A stretch of 64,000 nucleotides of DNA, from contig JAKOVH010000026.1 of assembly GCA_029782145.1 (NCBI GenBank), positions 310,001-374,000 of the forward strand. Reading direction: 5' to 3'. Below are positions 40,346-48,449 of the stretch, piece by piece. This DNA comes from Actinomycetes bacterium (GTDB lineage Bacteria; Actinomycetota; Acidimicrobiia; Acidimicrobiales; Acidimicrobilacustridaceae). A program made the translations under genes and the position numbers. Position 1 is the first letter of the stretch, and every line of letters starts with the position of its first letter. The notes under the pieces were generated by a model that worked only from the letters and a program-made list of their open reading frames with translations, made no database searches and was not told the DNA's origin.

Positions 40346-40418
40346 TGGTCGGGACCGGCGTCGATCCGGTGACCTATCGCTTTTCAGGCGATCGCTCTGC
40401 CGACTGAGCTACCCGACC
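40346..40418 (-). tRNA. tRNA-Phe (anticodon GAA)
   Basis: A 73-nt tRNA. The acceptor stem is GGTCGGG/CCCGACC, the D arm has AGCTCAGTCGGCAGAGC, and the anticodon loop CTGAAAA carries GAA. CCA is not encoded. Confidence 0.94.
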
Positions 40419-40469
40419 CGGTCGTCCGCCGCCGAGGCGGTGGACTGCGCCGCCCGGAGGCGGCGGTGG

Positions 40470-40544
40470 CGGTCCCGACGGGATTTGAACCCGCGACCTC
40501 CGGCTTGACAGGCCGGCGTGCACTCCAAACTGCACCACGGGACC
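40470..40544 (-). tRNA. tRNA-Asp (anticodon GTC)
   Basis: A 75-nt tRNA. The acceptor stem is GGTCCCG/CGGGACC, the anticodon stem CCGGC/GCCGG holds loop CTGTCAA with GTC, and the T loop is GGTTCAAATCC. Discriminator G. Confidence 0.94.
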
Positions 40545-40583
40545 ACTGTTGCCGTGCCCGCCTCGCGGCAGGCCGGTGCTGCG

Positions 40584-40656
40584 CACCCCCAACGGGATTC
40601 GAACCCGTGTTACCGCCTTGAAAGGGCGGCGTCCTAGGCCACTGGACGATGGGGGC
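40584..40656 (-). tRNA. tRNA-Glu (anticodon TTC)
   Basis: A 73-nt tRNA. The acceptor stem GCCCCCA pairs with TGGGGGT, giving a G-U first pair. The anticodon stem CCGCC/GGCGG holds loop CTTTCAA with TTC. It is the first gene of the Glu-Asp-Phe cluster, an order common in actinobacteria. Confidence 0.93.
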
Positions 40657-40723
40657 TCTCCTGCCGTGAGGGCTCGGTCACCTTAGCAGCAGGCCCTGGG
40701 ACCTCCGCCAATGCACAGCGGTC

Positions 40724-40729
40724 TACCGT
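40724..40729 (+). promoter_or_regulatory. -10 element of the metallopeptidase gene
   Basis: TACCGT would place the transcription start near 40736-40737. It overlaps the first in-frame GTG (40728), which argues that translation begins later, at GTG 40743. Confidence 0.4.
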
Positions 40730-40742
40730 GGGCGCCATCACC

Positions 40743-42293
40743 GTGCACCTGCCCCCTGCCGCCGGCCCCGGCCCGGCCCCCGAGCCAGGCTCTCCGTCGT
40801 CTCCCACGCCCCGCGTCCCCCGACGTGACCGCGTCCTGGCCGCGGTCGTCGTGCTGGCCCTCCTGGCGGTCCTCGCCGCGGTCGCAGTGTGGCGCTGGAC
40901 CCGCGACGACGCCTCGTCGAGCGCCGCTGCGCCCGCCACCGAGGCCGCTCCGGAAGCCGCCCCCGGGCAGAGCGGGTCGACCACGACCACCGCCGCGCCG
41001 CCGCAGTCGTGGCCGGTCGAGGTGCAGCCGCTGGTCGACTTCGTGGAGCAGCACCGCGGCGGGGCGTTCGACCACCCGGTGCCCATCCACTACCTCGCCG
41101 ACGCCGACTACCAGGCCGCCGCCTCGGCGAAGAGCCACGACATGACCGCCCAGGAGCAGCAGGACCTCGAGAACTGGGAGGGCACGCTGCGCGCGCTGGG
41201 GCTCGTCGCCCCCGGCACCGACCTGCAGGCCGCCACCGAGCAGCTCTACGGCGAGGGCACGCTCGCCTTCTACGACCCCGACGCCAACGAGATCGAGGTG
41301 CTCGGCACCGAGATGGACGTCGCCCACCGCGTGACCCTCGTCCACGAGCTCACCCACGCCTGGCAGGACCAGCACGGCTACCTCGACCGGCTCGACGAGC
41401 TCGACGACGCCCGTGCCTTCACCCTCCAGTCCCTGGCCGAGGGTGACGCCATGCGCATCCAGCAGAAGTACGTCGACTCGCTCTCGACCGGCGACCGGTC
41501 GGCCTACGACGAGCAGTCCCGGCAGCAGGCGGCGCAGTCCGACCTCCACGGCGTGCCCGACGTCCTGGTGGCCTCGTTCTCCAGCCCCTACGCCCTCGGT
41601 GGCCCTTTCGCCCAGCTCCTCGACGAGCGAGGCGGCAACGGCGAGCTCGACAAGGCCATGTCGAACCTGCCGCCGGCCGAGGCCGACCTGGTGGAGCCCG
41701 CCCGCTACCTCGACAGCGTCGAGCCGGTCGAGGTGGCTGAGCCCTCGGTGCCCGCGGGCGGGGAGCGGCTCGACGGCGGCCCGTTCGGCGCGGTGTCGTG
41801 GCTGCTGACGCTGTCCGAGCGGGTCGACCCCCGGCAGGCCCTCGACGTGGTCGACCGCTGGGACGGCGACCAGAGCGTGACCTACCGCCTCGACGGCCGG
41901 ATCTGCAACGCCGCGGCCTACCGGGGCGAGTTCCCGGCCGACACCGCCACCGCCGCCGACGTGATGGCCAGCTGGGCGGCGGCCTCGCCGGGCCTCGACG
42001 CCACCGTGGAGCGCGTCGGCGACGACGCGATCCTGCGCTCCTGCGAGGCGGCCGCCGGCGCCCCCGGCCCGGCGGTGGCAGGGCGCTCGCAGGTGGCGCT
42101 GCAGTACCCGGCGCTGCGGCTGCAGGCGATGGTCGAGGTGCTCTCCGCCGGCTACGACCTCGACCAGGCGACCTGCTTCGGCAACTCAGTGGTGCACGGC
42201 ATCACCGTCGAGCAGATGCAGGCGGGGGTGGCCAACGACCCTGCAGAAGGTCGCCAGCTCGGCGCCGCCGCGGCGCGGGCCTGCCTGGACTAG
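40743..42293 (+). CDS. membrane-anchored zinc metallopeptidase-like protein (HELTH motif)
   Basis: A protein of about 516 residues with one N-terminal membrane helix (RVLAAVVVLALLAVLAAVAVW) and a Thr/Ala/Pro-rich linker, so the main part faces outside. The zinc motif is VHELTHAWQDQHGY, and a downstream glutamate in SLAEGDAMRIQ is placed like the third ligand of gluzincin proteases. The remainder has no family I can name, but the HELTHAxQDQ...EGDA pattern recurs in actinobacterial and archaeal membrane proteins. The GTG at 40743 was chosen because a -10 element overlaps the earlier GTG at 40728. Proteolysis is inferred from the motif. Confidence 0.8.
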   Translation: MHLPPAAGPGPAPEPGSPSSPTPRVPRRDRVLAAVVVLALLAVLAAVAVWRWTRDDASSSAAAPATEAAPEAAPGQSGSTTTTAAPPQSWPVEVQPLVDFVEQHRGGAFDHPVPIHYLADADYQAAASAKSHDMTAQEQQDLENWEGTLRALGLVAPGTDLQAATEQLYGEGTLAFYDPDANEIEVLGTEMDVAHRVTLVHELTHAWQDQHGYLDRLDELDDARAFTLQSLAEGDAMRIQQKYVDSLSTGDRSAYDEQSRQQAAQSDLHGVPDVLVASFSSPYALGGPFAQLLDERGGNGELDKAMSNLPPAEADLVEPARYLDSVEPVEVAEPSVPAGGERLDGGPFGAVSWLLTLSERVDPRQALDVVDRWDGDQSVTYRLDGRICNAAAYRGEFPADTATAADVMASWAAASPGLDATVERVGDDAILRSCEAAAGAPGPAVAGRSQVALQYPALRLQAMVEVLSAGYDLDQATCFGNSVVHGITVEQMQAGVANDPAEGRQLGAAAARACLD

Positions 42294-42347
42294 CAGGGTC
42301 CGTCGCCGAGGCGCGCCCGCCGGCCCCTCGGTGGCGCGGCCGGCCGC

Positions 42348-42833
42348 TCAGCCCTCGAAGGTGGCCGACAGGGCGTGGACGCTGGCGTCGACCAGGCTGC
42401 CCAGGAACTCGTAGACGGCCCAGGTGGGCAGCTCGGGGTCGTCGGCGTCGAGGTCCGGTGGCGCGTCCTCGCTCACGTCGAGGGCGGTGCCGAGCACCAG
42501 CCGCACGGCGTTGAGGCCGACCATCCACTGCTCGAGGGTCGGGCGGTCGAGCTCCTGGTCGTCGGCGGAGGCGGCGACGGCGAGGAGGATCTCCCGCCGG
42601 GAGCGCACGAGGTCGTCGTGGACCATCTCGCGGTACTGGCGGTCGACGTCGGGGTCGCTGGCGTGGCCCGCCGGGAACAGCCGCCGGACGTTCGGGTTGT
42701 CGTCGCCCTCCTCGAGGGCGGCGGCGAGGTCCTCGCACACCGCCCGCAGCACCGCCCGTTCCTCCCGCCCGAGGTGCACCACGAAGCGGTTCGGGCCCTT
42801 CGCCTGGATGGTGCGTCGGAACAGGAAGGCCAC
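42348..42833 (-). CDS. DUF2017-family protein
   Basis: A 161-residue cytoplasmic protein. It matches the DUF2017 family seen beside clpS in actinobacteria, with the N-terminal FRRTIQAKGPNRFVVHLGREERAVLRAV and the conserved RRLFPAGHASDPDVDRQYREM near residues 50-72, then LEQWMVGLNAVRLVLGTALDV. It begins 1 nt after the clpS stop. No catalytic residues can be pointed to. The constant pairing with clpS suggests an accessory to Clp-dependent degradation, which remains inference. Confidence 0.88.
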   Translation of the reverse strand: MAFLFRRTIQAKGPNRFVVHLGREERAVLRAVCEDLAAALEEGDDNPNVRRLFPAGHASDPDVDRQYREMVHDDLVRSRREILLAVAASADDQELDRPTLEQWMVGLNAVRLVLGTALDVSEDAPPDLDADDPELPTWAVYEFLGSLVDASVHALSATFEG

Positions 42834-42834
42834 G

Positions 42835-43173
42835 TCAGTCCTGCTGCATGGTGGCCCACAGGCCGTGCTCGTGGAGCCGGAACACGTCGAGCTCGGCCTT
42901 CTCCTTGGTCCCCGAGGACACCACCGCGCGACCCTTGTGGTGCACGTCGAGCATGAGGGCCTCGGCCTTGTCGTGGCTGTAGCCGAAGAGCTTCTGGAGC
43001 ACGAACGTCACGTAGCTCATGAGGTTGATCGGGTCGTTCCAGACGATGACGATCCACGGTCGGTCGACCTCGGGGGCCTCGTCGGCGGCGGGCTCGTCGA
43101 GCTCGACCTCGGCGGGAGCGGTCGAGGAGGCCACCGCCACGCGGTGCCGACCGGACGGGAGCAGCTCGCGCAT
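42835..43173 (-). CDS. clpS: ATP-dependent Clp protease adaptor ClpS
   Basis: A 112-residue adaptor that delivers N-degron substrates to ClpA/ClpC. A variable acidic N-terminus of about 38 residues leads to [26 protein letters not shown], the ClpS core motif with the Asn/Asp of the N-end pocket, then [13 protein letters not shown] and the C-terminal [10 protein letters not shown]. The ATG overlaps the ctaA stop as TGATG, so ctaA, clpS and the DUF2017 gene form one operon. Confidence 0.95.
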   Translation of the reverse strand: MRELLPSGRHRVAVASSTAPAEVELDEPAADEAPEVDRPWIVIVWNDPINLMSYVTFVLQKLFGYSHDKAEALMLDVHHKGRAVVSSGTKEKAELDVFRLHEHGLWATMQQD

Positions 43174-44081
43174 CAGCCCACAGTCTGGCGCACCGGAGCC
43201 TCGACCGGACGGGCCACCATCGACAGCGCGAACTCGACGGCGGCGATCCACACCAGGGTGCTGCCGAGCACGTGGAGCACCACCAGCGCGGGAGGCACGC
43301 CGGTGAAGTACTGGAGGTAGCCGATGCCGCCCTGCACGACGATGGCACCGACGAGCAGCTTGGCCCGCAGGTCGACGCCGGCCGGCGCGCCCCGCCGGCG
43401 CAGCTCGCTCAGCGCCCACACCGCCACGACCAGGAAGGCCCACGCGGCGACGCTGTGGACCCGGGCGACCTGGGTGATCTCGTAGGGCAGCCGTTCGACG
43501 GACTCGTCGCCGCCGTGCGGGCCGGTGCCGGTGACCACCGTGCCGGTGAACAGCGCCACCGCCCCGAGGCCCACGAGCACGTGGCCGAGCGTGCGCACCC
43601 GGCTCGCCACGAGGGGGAGGCCGGCGGAGCCGTCGTGGCTGGCCCGGTGGTGGAGGACCACGGCGTTCCAGATGAGCAGCACCGACAGCAGGAAGTGGGC
43701 CATCACCATCTGCGGGGTGAGGTGCGTCTTCACCGTGATGCCGCCCAGCACGGCGTTGGCGAGCACGCCGCCCACCAGTCCGGAGGCCCACCAGCAGAGG
43801 TCGGTGCGTCGGGGCACGCGCGCGAAGGCGCCGAGCACGGCGAGGATCACGCTGATCGAGACGAGGCCGGTGACGAGCCGGTTGCCGAACTCGATCCAGG
43901 CGTGCAGGTCGCCCATGGGCGCCACGACGCGCCCCTGCTCACAGGTGGGCCAGTCCGAGCAGCCGAGCCCCGAGCCGGTCAGGCGGACCGCCGCACCGGT
44001 GACGGTGATGAAGACCTGGGCCACGATGGCGAGCAGGGTGATGCGCTGGTAGGCCCTGGGGGACAGGCGAGGCAGCCGCAC
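43173..44081 (-). CDS. ctaA: haem A synthase (COX15/CtaA)
   Basis: A 302-residue membrane enzyme that oxidises the haem O methyl group to a formyl group to make haem A for aa3-type oxidases. It has eight predicted helices, the cysteine pair in [11 protein letters not shown] in the first external loop, [21 protein letters not shown], and haem-binding histidines in MAHFLL and [10 protein letters not shown]. The GTG start lies 7 nt after TACCAT. It diverges from ctaB over a 93-nt gap with a symmetrical repeat. Confidence 0.95.
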   Translation of the reverse strand: MRLPRLSPRAYQRITLLAIVAQVFITVTGAAVRLTGSGLGCSDWPTCEQGRVVAPMGDLHAWIEFGNRLVTGLVSISVILAVLGAFARVPRRTDLCWWASGLVGGVLANAVLGGITVKTHLTPQMVMAHFLLSVLLIWNAVVLHHRASHDGSAGLPLVASRVRTLGHVLVGLGAVALFTGTVVTGTGPHGGDESVERLPYEITQVARVHSVAAWAFLVVAVWALSELRRRGAPAGVDLRAKLLVGAIVVQGGIGYLQYFTGVPPALVVLHVLGSTLVWIAAVEFALSMVARPVEAPVRQTVG

Positions 44082-44088
44082 GACGGCG

Positions 44089-44094
44089 ATGGTA
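44089..44094 (-). promoter_or_regulatory. -10 element, leaderless promoter of ctaA
   Basis: TACCAT on the minus strand ends 7 nt before the GTG. The hexamer equals the one used by divergent ctaB at 44161-44166. Confidence 0.5.
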
Positions 44095-44116
44095 CGGGAG
44101 CGCTCGGCGCCGACCG

Positions 44117-44138
44117 CAATCGCCCCCGGGCGCGATTG
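44117..44138. promoter_or_regulatory. symmetrical repeat between ctaA and ctaB, candidate shared operator
   Basis: CAATCGC and GCGATTG are perfect 7-bp arms with an 8-nt spacer. The centre is 33 nt from each of the two -10 elements, so a dimer bound here would sit over both -35 regions at once. The regulator is unknown. Confidence 0.5.
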
Positions 44139-44160
44139 TCGAGCCCGCGCCGGCCGCCTC

Positions 44161-44166
44161 TACCAT
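44161..44166 (+). promoter_or_regulatory. -10 element, leaderless promoter of ctaB
   Basis: TACCAT ends 8 nt before the ctaB ATG and there is no ribosome site. Confidence 0.5.
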
Positions 44167-44174
44167 CGCCTGCG

Positions 44175-45071
44175 ATGAAGACCCTCGCGCGCCCGCCCCT
44201 GACGGCGCGCCTCCGGGGCTACGTGGCCCTGACGAAGCCCCGCATCATCGAGCTGCTCCTCATCACCACCGTCCCGACGATGGTGGTCGCCGAGGAGGGG
44301 CTGCCGTCGGTGTGGCTCATCGTCGCGACGGTGGTCGGTGGCACCTTCGCCGCCGGCGGGGCCAACGCCATCAACATGTACGTCGATCGGGACATCGACG
44401 CGGTCATGAAGCGCACACGCAACCGACCGCTCGTGACCGGGCTGATCGCGCCGCGCAACGCCTTGGTCTTCGCCGTCGGCCTCGAGATGGTGGCCTTCGC
44501 CTGGCTGTGGGGCTTCGTCAACCTGCTCAGCGCCGTGCTGGCCGTGGCCGCCTGCCTCTTCTACGTGTTCGTCTACACCCTCTGGTTGAAGCGCACCTCG
44601 AAGAGCAACATCGTGATCGGCGGGGCTGCGGGCGCCGCTCCGGTGCTCATCGGCTGGTCCGCGGTCACCGGCACGCTGGCGTGGCCGCCGGTGGTGCTGT
44701 TCGCCATCATCTTCTTCTGGACGCCGCCGCACTTCTGGGCGCTGGCGGTGCGGTACAAGGACGACTACGCGGCGGCCGACGTGCCGATGCTGCCGGTGGT
44801 CACCTCGCTGCGATCGACCGCCGCTCGCATCCTGGCCTACACGGTCTGGCTGTGGTTCCTCACGCTGCTGTTCGCCCCGGTCGCCGGCATGGGCGTCATC
44901 TACTGGGCGGCTGCGGTGGTGCTCGGCGCCGTGTTCACGGCCTTGGCGGTGCGGCTCCACCAGGACCCCACACCCAAGCGGGCCATGCGGGTGTTCAGCT
45001 GGTCGATCACCTACGTCACCCTGCTCTTCGGGGCGATGGCCCTCGACGTGCTGGTTCGCTTCGGGCCGTGA
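44175..45071 (+). CDS. ctaB: haem O synthase (protoheme IX farnesyltransferase)
   Basis: A 298-residue UbiA-type prenyltransferase that adds the farnesyl tail to haem B, the step before CtaA. It has YVALTKPRIIELLLITTVPTM, the Asp-rich NMYVDRDIDAVMKRTRNRPL and the second motif YKDDYAAADVPMLPVV, with about nine helices. The ATG at 44175 is 8 nt after TACCAT; the frame is open far upstream only because of the high G+C. The oxidase genes follow after 147 nt. Confidence 0.95.
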   Translation: MKTLARPPLTARLRGYVALTKPRIIELLLITTVPTMVVAEEGLPSVWLIVATVVGGTFAAGGANAINMYVDRDIDAVMKRTRNRPLVTGLIAPRNALVFAVGLEMVAFAWLWGFVNLLSAVLAVAACLFYVFVYTLWLKRTSKSNIVIGGAAGAAPVLIGWSAVTGTLAWPPVVLFAIIFFWTPPHFWALAVRYKDDYAAADVPMLPVVTSLRSTAARILAYTVWLWFLTLLFAPVAGMGVIYWAAAVVLGAVFTALAVRLHQDPTPKRAMRVFSWSITYVTLLFGAMALDVLVRFGP

Positions 45072-45218
45072 CCGCTCCTTTAGCTCGGTTTTCGATCAGT
45101 CGGACAGCCGTGTGTAGAGTCCCGATCCGTACGCGCGCCTCATCTCGGGGTGCACGATCCCTGGTCCGGCCCGGCCTGTGCCGGCCGAGTGTGGTCGCTG
45201 AACGAGGTCGCATCTGAC

Positions 45219-46790
45219 ATGGCGCTAACCGACACGAGACCCGAGTCCGGCACCGGGAGCGCCACGGCGCCCGCACCGGCCCTCGCCCGCTCCGCCACGC
45301 TGCTCGGGACCGGTGACCACAAGGTCATCGGCATCGTGTACATCGTCGCCTCGCTGGTCTTCGGCGTCGCCGGGTGGATCGTCACCGCCCTGTGGGGCGC
45401 CCACCAGCTCGGCGACCAGGGCTTCCTCAGCGACGACGCCGCCACCACGCTCTTCTCCGGCGGGCGCCTGGGCCTGGTGCTGCTCGTGATGGTGCCGCTG
45501 ATGCTCGGCCTGGCCACCTACGTCGTGCCCCTGCAGGTCGGCGCCAACACGGTCGCCTTCCCCCGCGCCGCCGCCGGCGCCCTGTGGACGTGGCTGCTGT
45601 CGGCGGGCGTGTTCATCATCGCCAACGGCATCGACGGCGGGATCGGCGGCGGGCGCACCGAGGCCGTCGACGTGTGCCTGCTCTCCATCGTCGGGCTGGT
45701 GCTGGCCATCGTGATCGCCACGGTCTGCGTCGCCACCACCGCCGTGGCGCTGCGCACCCCGGGCATGACCCTCGACCGCGTGCCGCTGTTCACCTGGGCC
45801 ACGCTCACCGGTGGGTCGATCTGGCTGCTCACCCTGCCGGTGCTGGTGGCCAACGTGGTGCTCATCTACGTCGACCACCACTACGGCCGCCCCAGCGACT
45901 ACGGCGTGAGCGCCAGCCAGTGGAGCCAGATCTCCTGGCTGGTCGGCCAGCCCCAGATCTACGCCTTCGTGATCCCCGGCCTCGGCATCATCTCCGACGT
46001 CGTGGCCACCCTCACCGGCGCCCGTCAGGCCAATCGGGGGTTCCTGCTCCTCGGCATCGGCTCGTTCGCCGTGCTGAGCGTCGGAGCCTGGGCCCAGCCG
46101 TACTTCTACCCGAAGGTGCACGACGAGGCGGTGTGGGCGGCCATGTCGCTGCTCATCGTGCTGCCCGTGCTGTTGCTGCTCGCCGGGTGGATCACCACCA
46201 TCCGCCAGGGCACGCCGACGGCGAAGAGCCCTCTCGGCCTGGGCCTGGCCTCCGGGCTGCTGCTCCTGCTCGCCGTCGTGGCGGGCGCCCTCTACGTCTT
46301 CACCCCGCTCCGCCTGCGCGAGAGCGACGTCTACAGCGCCGGCGTCTTCGCCCTGGTGGTGGCCGCCGGCCTGGCCGCCGGCGCCGCCGGGGTCATGTAC
46401 TGGGCACCCAAGATGACGGGGCGGGTGGCGGCCGACGGCATCGGCAAGCTCAACGTGCTCGTGTTCCTCGGCGGCGGAGTGCTCGCCGGCGTGCCGCTGC
46501 TGGTGCTGGGCTTCGCCAACCGCTTCGACGGCCTCACCGACGCCGCCGACACCCTGCACGGCATCGCCGTCGCCGGCGACGTGGTGCTGGCCTTCGGCGT
46601 GCTGCTCACCATCGTGGCGCTGGTGAGCACATCTCGTGGGGCCAGCGTCGCCGACGACGCCTGGGGCACCGGACAGACCCTCGAGTGGGCCTGCCCCTCG
46701 CCCCCGCCCGCCGGCAACTTCGGCGAGCTCGCCGTCGTCCGTTCCCCCGAGCCGCTGCTCGATGCGGCCGAGCCCGTCGAGGAGGCCTGA
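45219..46790 (+). CDS. degenerate haem-copper oxidase subunit I-like protein lacking all metal ligands
   Basis: A 523-residue, roughly 12-helix protein that aligns along its length with oxidase subunit I, best seen against ctaD at 49739. DHKVIGIVY, VVPLQVGANTVAFPR, WLVGQPQIYAFVIPGLG and the YWAPK...GKLN region match DHKKIGIMY, LMPLQIGARDVAFPR, WVFGHPEVYLMILPAFG and YWPK...GKTN. All six haem/copper histidines are replaced: helix II MHG becomes a Gly position, GHPEVY reads GQPQIY, the HH pair reads QP, and HFH reads FAL. The K-channel lysine is a leucine. The reading frame is intact with normal codon bias, so it is not a decaying pseudogene. It cannot reduce oxygen; a structural or regulatory role is inferred. 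First gene of a seven-gene run. Confidence 0.82.
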   Translation: MALTDTRPESGTGSATAPAPALARSATLLGTGDHKVIGIVYIVASLVFGVAGWIVTALWGAHQLGDQGFLSDDAATTLFSGGRLGLVLLVMVPLMLGLATYVVPLQVGANTVAFPRAAAGALWTWLLSAGVFIIANGIDGGIGGGRTEAVDVCLLSIVGLVLAIVIATVCVATTAVALRTPGMTLDRVPLFTWATLTGGSIWLLTLPVLVANVVLIYVDHHYGRPSDYGVSASQWSQISWLVGQPQIYAFVIPGLGIISDVVATLTGARQANRGFLLLGIGSFAVLSVGAWAQPYFYPKVHDEAVWAAMSLLIVLPVLLLLAGWITTIRQGTPTAKSPLGLGLASGLLLLLAVVAGALYVFTPLRLRESDVYSAGVFALVVAAGLAAGAAGVMYWAPKMTGRVAADGIGKLNVLVFLGGGVLAGVPLLVLGFANRFDGLTDAADTLHGIAVAGDVVLAFGVLLTIVALVSTSRGASVADDAWGTGQTLEWACPSPPPAGNFGELAVVRSPEPLLDAAEPVEEA

Positions 46791-46791
46791 C

Positions 46792-47385
46792 ATGGCGGCC
46801 ACCCACGCCCTCCCCCCGGCAGCGCCGATCCAGCGCCCCCGCGTGCTCGTCGTCGGCGCCGCCTTCGCCTCGGCCGCCGCCGTCATGGTCTTCATCGGGA
46901 TGATCGCCATCTACCTCGCCGAGCGGGCCGACACGCTCGCCTCCGGCGACACGTGGCTGCCCAAGGGCGCTCAGATCTCGCTGCACCAGCCCAACACCAT
47001 GCTGTTCACCCTGGCCATGTCGGTGGTCACCATGCAGTGGGCCGTCTCGGCGATCTCCAACAACGACCGGGTCAACAGCTACCTGGCGCTCGGGACCACG
47101 CTGGTCTTCGGCCTCGCGGTGATCGTGATGACGACCTACCTCTACGGGCTCATGGGCCTCGACATCACGGCCAACACCCAGTCGGTGCTCATCTACACGA
47201 TCACCGGCGCCCACCTGGTCATGGTCGTGCTCGCCGTGGCCTTCGTGGCGCTCATGGCCTTCCGGGCCCTCGCCGGCGGGTTCAGTGCCCGACAGCACGA
47301 CGGCATCACCGCAGCCGCCATCTTCTGGTACGCGATGGTCGCCGTCTACGCCCTGATCTGGATCACCATCTACGTCACGAAGTAG
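46792..47385 (+). CDS. oxidase subunit III-like membrane protein (degenerate)
   Basis: A 197-residue protein with five membrane helices, resembling subunit III but changed at key places. The conserved glutamate helix of ctaE (FLASECLLFGG) corresponds to FASAAAVMVFIGM with no Glu. GFHGVHVTVG becomes TGAHLVMVVLAV, keeping one His. The terminal LYWHFVDIVWIF becomes IFWYAMVAVYALIW. The ATG follows the stop of the subunit I-like gene by 1 nt. Together they look like a paralogous subunit I/III pair without catalytic function. It could also be a relative of another small cytochrome oxidase-type family. Confidence 0.75.
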   Translation: MAATHALPPAAPIQRPRVLVVGAAFASAAAVMVFIGMIAIYLAERADTLASGDTWLPKGAQISLHQPNTMLFTLAMSVVTMQWAVSAISNNDRVNSYLALGTTLVFGLAVIVMTTYLYGLMGLDITANTQSVLIYTITGAHLVMVVLAVAFVALMAFRALAGGFSARQHDGITAAAIFWYAMVAVYALIWITIYVTK

Positions 47386-47391
47386 GCCGCC

Positions 47392-48261
47392 ATGATCCGC
47401 TCGCGCATGTTCACCACGGCCTTCCGGTTCTTCGCCGGCCTGGCCGCCTTCTCGCTGGTCGCGGCCTTCGTCCTCGGGTTCAGCAGCGACGTCCAGACCC
47501 CGATGGACCGCATCCTCGGTCCGCTCACGCTGGGCTGGAAGGGCGGCGTCGGCAACCACCTGGGCTACGCGTTCTTCGTGGGCCTCTTCGGCGTCTCCGC
47601 CGGCCTCGCGGGCATCCTCATCGCCTTCCGCGACGCCGACCCCGAGGCCGAGGCCGAGGTCGTGCGGGCCGACAGCGTCCCGCTCACCCGTGCTCCGGCG
47701 GGCGACAACTACCTGCCGGCGCTCGGCGCCTTCGGCGTGGTGCTCGGCATCATCGGCCTGGCCACCAGCCGCCCGGGTCTGGCCCTCGGGGGGCTCGGGG
47801 TGATCGTGGCCGTGGCGTTCGTGTGGACCCTGCGGGCGTGGGCCGAGCGGGCCACGGGCGACGACACCGTCAACGCCGAGCTCTACCACCGCTTCGTCGA
47901 CCCGCTGCGCACGCCGGTCATCTCGCTGGTGTGCGTCGGCTTCGTCGTGCTCGGGCTGTCGCGGGTGCTGCTCGCCCTGTCGAAGACCGGCTCGGTCGTC
48001 GTGTTCGCGGTCGCCGGCGCCTTGTTCTTCGGCGTGGCCGCCGTGCTCGCCCTGTGGCCTCGCTCCACCCGGATCGTCACGACCGTGCTCGTGGTCGTCG
48101 GAGCCGTCGTCATCCTGGTCGCCGGCGTCATCGGCGCCGTCCACGGTGAACGCGAGATCGAGCACCACGGCGACGCCGGCGCCGGGGCCACCACCGAGGG
48201 AGCACAGGCGGTCGGCGGGACGGTCTCGGTGGTCGTTCCCGGGGTCCCGGGCACCGCATGA
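47392..48261 (+). CDS. membrane protein of the oxidase locus, unknown (289 aa)
   Basis: A 289-residue protein with about seven predicted helices and a short charged loop DADPEAEAEVVRADS after helix 2. I do not recognise a family. The first half (two helices, acidic loop, two helices) recalls the size and layout of actinobacterial oxidase subunit IV, CtaF, but sequence similarity is weak. The C-terminus carries HGEREIEHHGD and a Gly/Ala-rich tail. It starts 6 nt after the subunit III-like gene and ends 188 nt before ctaC, so it belongs to the same transcript as the degenerate pair. Confidence 0.72.
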   Translation: MIRSRMFTTAFRFFAGLAAFSLVAAFVLGFSSDVQTPMDRILGPLTLGWKGGVGNHLGYAFFVGLFGVSAGLAGILIAFRDADPEAEAEVVRADSVPLTRAPAGDNYLPALGAFGVVLGIIGLATSRPGLALGGLGVIVAVAFVWTLRAWAERATGDDTVNAELYHRFVDPLRTPVISLVCVGFVVLGLSRVLLALSKTGSVVVFAVAGALFFGVAAVLALWPRSTRIVTTVLVVVGAVVILVAGVIGAVHGEREIEHHGDAGAGATTEGAQAVGGTVSVVVPGVPGTA

Positions 48262-48449
48262 CCACCGGTCGCCTGCTCCGGACGCACGCCGTGACGCCTG
48301 ACGGCGTCGGGTTGGCGCGCCGTCACCGTGGTGGGCGACACTGCACCGACCTCGTCCAGCATCGCCGCAACCACGCCGGCTCGGCCGCTTCGTCCGCCCC
48401 GGCTCGATCGCCCCGAGGTGGGCGCCGCCCCGCCTCCCGAGGAGAGTAG

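Noticed and set aside
45219..46790. The ligand-less subunit I as a sequencing error or pseudogene
   Set aside because: No stop or frameshift over 523 codons, normal codon bias, and substitutions sit at exactly the functional residues while structural residues are kept.
45219..46790. The same gene as a cbb3-type oxidase or nitric-oxide reductase subunit
   Set aside because: Those families also keep the six histidines. None is present here, and the closest visible relative is the aa3-type ctaD.
48258..48449. A 63-codon frame overlapping the end of the 289-aa membrane gene and ending at the ctaC start
   Set aside because: The ATGA overlap is suggestive, but about a quarter of its codons end in A or T, unlike true genes here, and the peptide is a basic mixture without structure. 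More likely the ctaC leader, which contains a weak GTGACG/CGTCAC hairpin.
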